Source: Kineococcus gynurae
Lineage (GTDB): Bacteria; Actinomycetota; Actinomycetes; Actinomycetales; Kineococcaceae
Assembly (NCBI RefSeq): GCF_050871315.1
Contig: NZ_JBJLRE010000007.1
Direction: 5' to 3' (one strand)
Length of the DNA stretch: 64,000 bases
Position numbers and translations under genes: made by a program. How positions within the stretch are numbered: position 1 is the stretch's first letter; each line of letters opens with the position of its first letter. The notes under the pieces were generated by a model that made no database searches, had not been told where the DNA came from, and was given only the letters and a program-made list of their open reading frames with translations. This document shows, one piece after another, positions 50,901 through 56,210 of this stretch.

Positions 50901-52023
50901 GCTGGACGGCGGGGGGACGGCCGCCGACCTTGCGGCGACCGACCCGGCGACCGTGGTCGTCGGGGGGCACGAGCCGTGGCGGGCGGCCCGTGCGCTCGAC
51001 CGCGTCCTGACGGAGCTCCTGCGTCGTCGGCGCGACCCCACCGCCCCCCGGGCCCGCATCCTCCTGCTGGTCGACGGCTGGGAGGGCTGGCACCGCAGCC
51101 TGTCGGAGGCCGACACGGGTGCCGGCCCGGGTGCGGCCCTCGACGTGCTGCTGCGCGTCCTGCGCGAGGGGGCCGGCGTCGGGATCCACGTCGCACTGGC
51201 CGGGGACCGGGGACTGCTGACCGCTGCACCCGCGGCCCTCGCGACCGAGGTGGTGCTGCTGCGGCTGGCCGACCGGGCCGACGCCGTGCTGGCCGGGGTG
51301 AAGGTCGCCGACGTCCCCCGGGCCGCCCCGCCGGGTCGGGGTCTCCTGGTCCGCGACGGTGCGGCCCGGGAGGTCCAGGTGGCCCTCCCGGGGGGCCCGG
51401 GCGGCGCGGCGACGACGAGCCCCGCGGGGACGGGCCCGGCGCGGCGACCCGCCGTCCTGGTCCGGGCTCTCCCTCCCGAGGTGGGGCGGGGGACCCTGCC
51501 GCCCGCGGAGGGGTACCGGGTCGCCGTCGGACGCGGTGGGGACGCGGCCGACGTGGTGCGGCTGGACACCTCCGGTCCCGTCCTGGTGGCGGGTCCCGCG
51601 GGCAGCGGTCGCAGCACCCTGCTCGCCACGATCGCGGCCGGCGTGCCCGACGCGGTCCGCGTCGGGCCGGGGTCGGCCGCCGAGGTCTCCACCGCCCTCG
51701 CCCGGGCCGCCCCTCCCCTGCTCCTGCTGGACGACCTGGCGACGGTCGCCGGGACCGTCGTCGAGGACCTGCTGCTGCAGGGGTTGCGACGGCCTGGCGG
51801 CCTCCGGCTCGTCGCCTCGGGCGGGACGGCCGAGATCGCCGCGGAGTACCGCGGGGTGGCCGCCGCGCTGCGGTCGACGCGCACGACCGTCCTGCTCGGC
51901 CGCGGCGACGACGTCCCCGCCGAGCTGATGGGACGGCGGTCCCTGCTGGCCCCCGGACCGGGACCGGGGGCAGGATTCGTGGTGGTCGACGGCTCCTGGA
52001 CCAGCCTCCGCGTCGCACGCTGA
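47923..52023 (+). CDS. FHA and FtsK/SpoIIIE domain ATPase, EssC/EccC-like
   Basis: 1366 residues from GTG 47923, where CACCAT, near a TANNNT -10, lies 6 nt upstream; an ATG at 47848 is an alternative. An FHA domain (residues ~87-160; GRRAAGG, SREH, DLGSTNGT) is followed by two close membrane helices (~233-272) and three FtsK/SpoIIIE ATPase domains. Domain 1 has a canonical Walker A (GTTGAGKS, ~655) and Walker B VVVVDEF. Domains 2 (GTTRSGRS, ~966) and 3 (GPAGSGRS, ~1223) have Arg in place of the Walker Lys, so they may not hydrolyse ATP. The plan resembles Firmicutes EssC, but no WXG100, EccB/D/E or mycosin gene is near. The FHA suggests control by a Thr kinase. Confidence 0.87.
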   Translation: MQLRWEVDGIAVVVEAAPGTGFDAVREAVAAVADRPAVTAWWVGGAQLGAGHVLGRPPLLQGARLSSRPGGPRPRERDGIAVMVDGGPDAGACRFLAPGPHVIGRRAAGGVRIDDPALSREHLLLSVGSDGTVTAEDLGSTNGTRRWGAGGLASGPGPSAPIGPGPVPLPRASTLLPGDSLIRVAPDPVPGAAVRADGEGHLLLNPYPRLPGSTVATVLTWPELPAARSPHRLPVAALLVPLGTAVVLALVWSPLSLLLGLATPLLVGLQWVGERRHARSTSGRERAGVEQERDRLRRLHGRALAEETVRRHDAWPGPATLLAEVAAPGTRVFARAPGDEDHLHLRVGLGELPAACRLERRAGTVGGPEGPDAGSDDRTPDAGRPGSPPPSRLLDVPVTVDLEALGILGVAGGRERVVASARFLIAQLLAWHRPGAVRVQVLAADTERARSWRWTEDLPHVPTPVLVGDAAVGALRRLAAPPPRDGRGDGRDRPPGPVTVLLVDGTDDLRRRGPLAQVLSGGGVLAVCLDSTRARLAAECRGVLDLSADGRGRLVLPGTEHVVRVDGVDAAWAREVAGGLAPLREAGPGPADTPPTGRRLPELLGLPATGSGRRRAVAARWDAPAPGGLATPLGTVAGGGVWVLDLVQDGPHVLVAGTTGAGKSVLLRSLVLGLALGHPPERLQFVLVDFKGGAAFAAAADLPHVAGLVTDLDDRTAARVLRSLGAEVRRRERELAVLGAPDVAAVPAGHPVAARLPRLVVVVDEFRVLGEELPEFVPGLVRLAAVGRSLGIHLVLATQRPAGAVSPEIRANVDLRIALRVADRADSEDVLADPRAASIDPATPGRGLARTSDGRLSEVQVAATSGPVLADPTGPRVRRRDQAPPPTTAVDDVTEIVTVLADVTRRRDRPLPSPPWLPPLPFPVDPADPAPTGPDLLPWGMLDEPDAQRRSVAGWDLGSAGHLLVVGTTRSGRSTLLRTLARAGARLAAEVVVLDGGGTAADLAATDPATVVVGGHEPWRAARALDRVLTELLRRRRDPTAPRARILLLVDGWEGWHRSLSEADTGAGPGAALDVLLRVLREGAGVGIHVALAGDRGLLTAAPAALATEVVLLRLADRADAVLAGVKVADVPRAAPPGRGLLVRDGAAREVQVALPGGPGGAATTSPAGTGPARRPAVLVRALPPEVGRGTLPPAEGYRVAVGRGGDAADVVRLDTSGPVLVAGPAGSGRSTLLATIAAGVPDAVRVGPGSAAEVSTALARAAPPLLLLDDLATVAGTVVEDLLLQGLRRPGGLRLVASGGTAEIAAEYRGVAAALRSTRTTVLLGRGDDVPAELMGRRSLLAPGPGPGAGFVVVDGSWTSLRVAR

Positions 52024-52175
52024 CCCGTCCCGGGGTTGCACGGGGCGCCAGGTGGGCCACCGTGGACGGGAAGACGCTCCCGACCCGACACTTAACCCAC
52101 AGTCACACGAGTAACACGTTGGGCATCTGCCAAGCTGGAGGCGGCCCGCATCACCACCCGTCGAGAGGATCACTC

Positions 52176-52649
52176 GTGTCGAGCCACGAAGCCCCGGGGA
52201 ACCCCGGTCTTCTCGCCGCCGGGCCGATCTCCGACCGCGTCAGCGCGAGCCCCCCGGACGCCGCGGACCTGGTGGAGCTCAAGGTCCCTGCCGATCCGGC
52301 CTACCTCACGGTCGTGCGCACGGCCAGCGCCGGCCTCGCGGCCCGGCTGGACCTGACCCTCGACGAGATCGAGGACCTGCGGATCGCGGTCGACGAGGCG
52401 TGCACCCTGCTGCTGGACGGTTCCGACAGCACCTCGGAGCTGACCGCCACGTTCCGGCTGGGCGCCGACACCCTCGAGGTGGAGGTCCGCGGTCCCGCCC
52501 GGGAACTGCCCGAGCGCTCCAGCTTCGCCTGGGCTGTGCTGGAGGCACTGGTCGGCGAGGTGTTCACGGGCACCTCCGCCCAGGGCGCCTGGATCGTCCT
52601 GCGTCACCACCGGGAGAGCGCGCTGTCCGACCTGGTGGGGCCGGGGTGA
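52176..52649 (+). CDS. RsbW/UsfX-like anti-sigma factor (histidine-kinase-like fold)
   Basis: 157 residues. After a disordered N-terminus, the domain reads VVRTASAGLAARLDLTLDEI, EDLRIAVDEACTLLLD. The N-box Asn (usual DEACxNAI) is missing, and no DxGxG ATP box is visible. It resembles the degenerate actinobacterial RsbW/UsfX proteins that bind SigF. GTG with GAGAGGA 6 nt upstream. The stop overlaps the sigF GTG (GTGA), so the anti-sigma and sigma factors are made together. No RsbV antagonist gene is present in this stretch. Confidence 0.85.
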   Translation: MSSHEAPGNPGLLAAGPISDRVSASPPDAADLVELKVPADPAYLTVVRTASAGLAARLDLTLDEIEDLRIAVDEACTLLLDGSDSTSELTATFRLGADTLEVEVRGPARELPERSSFAWAVLEALVGEVFTGTSAQGAWIVLRHHRESALSDLVGPG

Positions 52650-53443
52650 GCGGTCCGGGTCCCGCCGACGGTGCGCGGGACCACCCGTCCGGAACCGCCG
52701 TCCGGAGCGAGCCGGGGGACGACCCCGAGCTCTCCGCCCTGCACCACCGCTACGCCGGGCTTGGCGCCGACTCCCCCGAGCGGCCCGCCGTGCGCGACGC
52801 CCTCGTCCGTCGCCACCTCGCCCTGGCCGAGCACCTGGCGGCCCGCTTCCTCGGTCGTGGCGAACCGCACGACGACCTCGTGCAGGTCGCCGTGATCGGG
52901 CTCCTCAAGGCCCTGGACCGCTTCGACCCCGCCCGGGGCGTCCCCTTCGGCGCCTTCGCGGTCCCGACCATCACCGGTGAGATCAAGCGCCACTTCCGCG
53001 ACCGCGGCTGGGCGGTCCGGATCCCGCGCCGGCTGCAGGAGAGCGGTCGCCTCCTCTCCCGCTCGCGCGAGGTCCTCACCCAGGAGCTCGGTCGGGCACC
53101 GACCGTCGCGGAGCTCGCCGCGCGGGCCGGCCTCGACCCCGACGACGTCGTGGAGATCCTGGAGTCCGCCCACGCCTACGCGACCGTGCCCCTGGACACC
53201 GACTCCCCCGGCTCCCAGCTCGGCGCGCCGGACGAACGGCTGGAGGGCATCGAGAACCGCGAGGCCCTGCGCCCCCTCCTCGCCGGACTCGGCGCGCGCG
53301 AACGCCGCATCCTGGCGCTGCGCTTCGTCCGGCAGATGTCGCAGTCGCAGATCGCGGCCGAGGTCGGCATCTCTCAGATGCACGTCTCCCGGCTCCTGAA
53401 CCGGACCCTGGCCGAGTTGCGGGACGGATTGCGCGAGCCCTGA
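52646..53443 (+). CDS. sigF: RNA polymerase sigma factor, SigF/SigB family (group 3)
   Basis: 265 residues. Region 2 (HDDLVQVAVIGLLKALDRFD, FGAFAVPTITGEIKRHFRD), region 3 (GWAVRIPRRLQESGRLLS, LGRAPTVAELAARAGLD) and region 4 helix-turn-helix (QMSQSQIAAEVGISQMHVSR) are all present. General stress or stationary-phase sigma factor. GTG overlaps the anti-sigma stop. The pair follows the FHA/FtsK gene by about 150 nt with its own ribosome site and possibly its own promoter. Confidence 0.94.
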   Translation: MSGPGPADGARDHPSGTAVRSEPGDDPELSALHHRYAGLGADSPERPAVRDALVRRHLALAEHLAARFLGRGEPHDDLVQVAVIGLLKALDRFDPARGVPFGAFAVPTITGEIKRHFRDRGWAVRIPRRLQESGRLLSRSREVLTQELGRAPTVAELAARAGLDPDDVVEILESAHAYATVPLDTDSPGSQLGAPDERLEGIENREALRPLLAGLGARERRILALRFVRQMSQSQIAAEVGISQMHVSRLLNRTLAELRDGLREP

Positions 53444-53452
53444 CGGCGGCAC

Positions 53453-53486
53453 CACGCATTCCCGAATCGTGCCCCCCCGTCGGGGG
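53453..53486. terminator. Tandem hairpins between sigF and convergent gene
   Basis: CACG-C-ATTC pairs with GAATCGTG (53453-53471), and CCCCC-GTC-GGGGG follows (53474-53486). They lie in the 52-bp gap between two convergent genes and probably terminate both. Confidence 0.55.
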
Positions 53487-53495
53487 ACACGGCTT

Positions 53496-53921
53496 TCATC
53501 TCCGGGTGGCGGCCACGACCGACGGCAGGAACAGGCCGACGAGGGTGAGAACCGCGGGCAGACCGATCGCGACGCCCGCCCACCAGACGCCCGCCCCGAA
53601 CGCGGGGATCCCGACGGCCAGCTGCAGGACCTGCCACACCACCACGGGCGACCGGGCCCAGGACGCGCAGTCCCGCAGACCGCGGGCGCACAGCAGCAGG
53701 CCCGCGGCGAAGAGCAGCGCCATCGCGGCCAGCGCGGCGGCGGCGACCGGGTCGAAGGCCTCCTCGGGGGCGCGGACCAGACCCCACACCTCGTACACCG
53801 CCGCCGCGACCAGCAGCAACGCCTCGAGGACGACGAGCAGGGCCACCACGGTCAGGGCCGGCGGGCGCGACACGGGCTCGAGTGGCGCCGGACCACCCGA
53901 CGGCCGATTCTTGTTGGGCAC
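53496..53921 (-). CDS. Four-helix integral membrane protein, hypothetical
   Basis: 141 residues with four predicted membrane helices (ALTVVALLVVLEALLLVAAA; AAALAAMALLFAAGLLLCAR; VVVWQVLQLAVGIPAF; GVAIGLPAVLTLVGLFLP). Short basic N-terminus. No enzyme motif. Similar small membrane proteins are common in actinobacteria but have no assigned role. GTG with TACGGT 6 nt upstream, so leaderless. Confidence 0.78.
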   Translation of the reverse strand: MPNKNRPSGGPAPLEPVSRPPALTVVALLVVLEALLLVAAAVYEVWGLVRAPEEAFDPVAAAALAAMALLFAAGLLLCARGLRDCASWARSPVVVWQVLQLAVGIPAFGAGVWWAGVAIGLPAVLTLVGLFLPSVVAATRR

Positions 53922-53927
53922 CCGAGC

Positions 53928-53933
53928 ACCGTA
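53928..53933 (-). promoter_or_regulatory. -10 hexamer TACGGT, leaderless promoter of membrane-protein gene
   Basis: TACGGT on the minus strand ends 6 nt before the GTG at 53921. Confidence 0.6.
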
Positions 53934-54056
53934 CGGCCGTCGGAAGCAGAGGCGGACCGTGAACCGGCCGTCACCGGAGGGCGTGGCGAGGGGAGCAGCC
54001 GTGCCGGGTCAAGCCGAACGAGGGATTACGCGACGATGCCGCACACGTTACGTCCG

Positions 54057-54072
54057 TGTGACGAAGCTGACA
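54057..54072. promoter_or_regulatory. CRP/GlxR-like binding site
   Basis: TGTGACGAAGCTGACA fits TGTGA-N6-TCACA with a single mismatch. It is 100 nt upstream of the possible whiB1 -10. In mycobacteria whiB1 is controlled by the cAMP receptor protein, so the position makes sense. Confidence 0.5.
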
Positions 54073-54171
54073 CACCCGCTTCACCGACTCGATGCGATCA
54101 ACCCCTTGTGGACGGAGCCAACTGATGTGAACCTAGTCCGGACGCGATCCCCGCATGCCGTGCCACCTGCG

Positions 54172-54177
54172 TAGATT
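54172..54177 (+). promoter_or_regulatory. Possible -10 hexamer of whiB1
   Basis: TAGATT would give a start near 54184 and a 5' leader of about 130 nt. No clear -35 is seen. Confidence 0.4.
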
Positions 54178-54192
54178 CCCTCACGGGAAGAA

Positions 54193-54276
54193 GCCTGAGG
54201 GCATTGCCCAAGGCACCGCCGGCGTTGCCGGTGCTCAGGGATCTTGCGCGACGACCCCGCAAGGGGTGGCTGCGCA
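54193..54276 (+). ncRNA. Structured 5' leader of whiB1 (candidate regulatory RNA)
   Basis: CCTGAG (54194-54199) pairs with CTCAGG (54234-54239), closing two inner hairpins: GGGC-ATT-GCCC (54199-54209) and GCACCG with CGGTGC (54213-54234). Next comes TGCGC (54245-54249) with GCGCA (54272-54276), enclosing CCCC-GCAA-GGGG with a GNRA loop (54255-54266). The second structure ends about 40 nt before the whiB1 ATG. Pairing is seen in the sequence; a function is not shown. Confidence 0.5.
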
Positions 54277-54315
54277 CGCTGAGAACCGTGAACGTACTGA
54301 AGGAGTGGACCCCCC

Positions 54316-54564
54316 ATGGACTGGCGCCACCGCGCTGCCTGCCTCGACGAGGACCCGGAGCTGTTCTTCCCGATCGGCAACACCGGGCCCGCGATCCTGC
54401 AGATCGAAGAGGCCAAATCCGTCTGCCGCCGTTGCGACGTCGTCGACTCGTGCCTCAAGTGGGCCCTCGAGACCGGGCAGGACGCCGGGGTCTGGGGTGG
54501 CCTGTCCGAGGACGAGCGTCGGGCCCTGAAGCGCCGCGCCGCCCGCGCGCGCCGCGCCGGCTGA
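54316..54564 (+). CDS. whiB1: WhiB1-type iron-sulfur transcription factor
   Basis: 82 residues. Four cysteines (AACLDEDPELFF; SVCRRCDVVDSC) ligate a 4Fe-4S cluster; the GVWGG turn and the basic C-terminal tail (RRALKRRAARARRAG) bind sigma-A and DNA. The sequence DWRHRAACLDEDPELFFPIG is nearly that of mycobacterial WhiB1, a nitric-oxide-sensitive essential regulator. ATG with AAGGAG 11-12 nt upstream. It has a long structured leader, and a strong terminator follows. Confidence 0.97.
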   Translation: MDWRHRAACLDEDPELFFPIGNTGPAILQIEEAKSVCRRCDVVDSCLKWALETGQDAGVWGGLSEDERRALKRRAARARRAG

Positions 54565-54583
54565 ACGTCCCCAGCACGACGCG

Positions 54584-54619
54584 GAAGAGCCCCCGACCGG
54601 AACCGGTCGGGGGCTCTTC
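54584..54619. terminator. whiB1 terminator (bidirectional)
   Basis: GAAGAGCCCCCGACCGG (54584-54600) is the exact complement of CCGGTCGGGGGCTCTTC (54603-54619) with a 2-nt centre, a 17-bp perfect stem. It lies between whiB1 and the convergent histidine kinase gene and would serve both. Confidence 0.9.
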
Positions 54620-54651
54620 TGCGTCCGGTGACGGGCGAGGCCCGCGGCGGG

Positions 54652-56169
54652 TCAGCCGCGGGTCGCTCCGACGGTGGCCGCCCCCCGTCGGACCCGGAGG
54701 TCCAGCCGGACCTCCGTGCCCCCGGAGGCACTGGCGCCGAAGTCCATCCGCCCCCGCAGCTCCCCCGCGACCAGCGACCGGACGATCTGCGTCCCCAGCC
54801 CGGAGCTCCCGACCTGGAAGCCGTCGGGCAGACCCACCCCGTCGTCGCTGACGACCACCAGGATGCGGTCCTCGGCGGTGTGCTCGACCTTGACGACCAC
54901 CGTGCCGGCCCGGCCCGAGCCGTACCCGTGCTCGACCGCGTTCGTGACGAGCTCGGTCAGCACCAGCGCGAGCGCCGTCGCGTCCTCCTGCCGCAGCTCG
55001 CCGAAGCGGCCCTCCCGCACCGTGCGGACGTGCTCGGAGTTCTCCATCGCCACCTCGGCCGCCATCATCAGGCAGCGGTCGAGCACCTGGTCGAAGTCCA
55101 CGTTCTCGTCGATCCCCTGCGAGAGGGTCTCGTGCACCGTGGCGATGGTCTGCACGCGACGCATCGCCTCCTGCAGGGCCGAGGCTCCCTCCTCGCTCTT
55201 GATGCGCCGGGCCTGCAGCCGCAGCAGGGCCGCCACCGTCTGCAGGTTGTTCTTGACCCGGTGGTGCACCTCGCGGATCGTCGCGTCCTTGGTCAGCAGC
55301 TCCCGCTCGCGCCGTCGCAGCTCCGACACGTCGCGCACGAGCAGCAGCGCGGCCACGCGCGTCGGAACGTTCTCGGACTCCTCGCGCCGGGTCAGCGGGA
55401 TCGCGCGCATGGACAGTGTCGCCTTGTCCGTCTCCAGGTCGGTGCGCCAGGGTGCCCGTCCGGTGACGACGAGGGGCAGGGACTCGTCGACCGGTAGGTG
55501 GCTGGCCGCGAGGTTGCTGCTGACCTCGGCCAGGTTCGCTCCCACCAGCTCGCCGAGCAGCCCCGCCCGGTGGAAGGCCGACAGCGCGTTGGGACTCGCG
55601 TAGGTGACGACCCCCTCGGCGTCGAGGCGTAGCATCCCGTCACCGACGCGGGGGGCGCCGCGCCGCGGCCCCGTCGGCGCCGCGGTCTGCGGGAAGTCAC
55701 CCGTGGCGATCATCCGGGCGAGGTCGTCGGCGCACTTGACGTAGTTCAGCTCGAGACGGCTCGGGGTCCGCGAGGTGGACAGGTTGGTGTGCCGGGCCAG
55801 CACGCCCAGCACCGTCCCGTCGCGGACCACCGGGATGGTCTCCTCGCGCACGGGGACGTCGTCGTCCCACTGGGGATCACGACCCCGCAGCGACCGCTTC
55901 TCCTCGAAGGTGGTGTCCACCTGCGGACGACGACCCCGGGGCAGGACGGCCCCGACGACGTCGTCGTAGTGGACCGTCGGACCCGTGGTGGGTCGGCAGT
56001 GCGCGACGGCCACGAAGTGCTGCCGGTCCGCGGACGGGATCCACAGCACGAGGTCGGCGAAGGACAGGTCGGAGATGAGCTGCCAGTCGCCGACGAGGAG
56101 TCGGAGCCATTCCGCCTCGGCGGCTCCGATCCCGGTCTCGGACTCCAGCAGGTCCGCCATGGTGGGCAC
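54652..56169 (-). CDS. pdtaS: Sensor histidine kinase, PdtaS-like
   Basis: 505 residues, cytoplasmic. GAF-like domain (~1-150), PAS-like domain (~175-290; GDGMLRLDAEGVVTYASPNA), HisKA_2 dimerisation with the phospho-acceptor in EVHHRVKNNLQTVAALLRL, and an HATPase domain (ELVTNAVEHGYGSGRAG, DDGVGLPDGF). Partner is normally the ANTAR RNA-binding regulator PdtaR, not in this window. GTG at 56169 has TAGGCT 6 nt upstream (leaderless); an ATG three codons later is possible. The convergent whiB1/pdtaS pair matches the mycobacterial order. Confidence 0.93.
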   Translation of the reverse strand: MPTMADLLESETGIGAAEAEWLRLLVGDWQLISDLSFADLVLWIPSADRQHFVAVAHCRPTTGPTVHYDDVVGAVLPRGRRPQVDTTFEEKRSLRGRDPQWDDDVPVREETIPVVRDGTVLGVLARHTNLSTSRTPSRLELNYVKCADDLARMIATGDFPQTAAPTGPRRGAPRVGDGMLRLDAEGVVTYASPNALSAFHRAGLLGELVGANLAEVSSNLAASHLPVDESLPLVVTGRAPWRTDLETDKATLSMRAIPLTRREESENVPTRVAALLLVRDVSELRRRERELLTKDATIREVHHRVKNNLQTVAALLRLQARRIKSEEGASALQEAMRRVQTIATVHETLSQGIDENVDFDQVLDRCLMMAAEVAMENSEHVRTVREGRFGELRQEDATALALVLTELVTNAVEHGYGSGRAGTVVVKVEHTAEDRILVVVSDDGVGLPDGFQVGSSGLGTQIVRSLVAGELRGRMDFGASASGGTEVRLDLRVRRGAATVGATRG

Positions 56170-56175
56170 GGGACG

Positions 56176-56181
56176 AGCCTA
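56176..56181 (-). promoter_or_regulatory. -10 hexamer TAGGCT, leaderless promoter of pdtaS-like gene
   Basis: TAGGCT on the minus strand ends 6 nt before the GTG at 56169, which favours that GTG over the ATG three codons later. Confidence 0.6.
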
Positions 56182-56210
56182 CGCATCCCCGGGTCGGCGT
56201 CGCACCGTGC

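Larger units (their letters stand above)
53934..54315 (+). other. Long regulatory region upstream of whiB1
   Basis: This 382-nt stretch has no credible gene. It holds a CRP-like site (54057-54072), a possible -10 TAGATT (54172-54177), and a strongly structured RNA leader (54193-54276) before the ribosome site AAGGAG of whiB1. The part from 53934 to 54050 shows nothing I can name. Confidence 0.6.

Noticed and set aside
47038..52173. A 1711-codon open frame on the minus strand opposite the FHA/FtsK gene
   Set aside because: It is rich in Arg, Gly, Pro and Gln, lacks any domain, and mirrors the real gene, which has clear FHA and P-loop motifs. Extreme GC removes stop codons from antisense frames.
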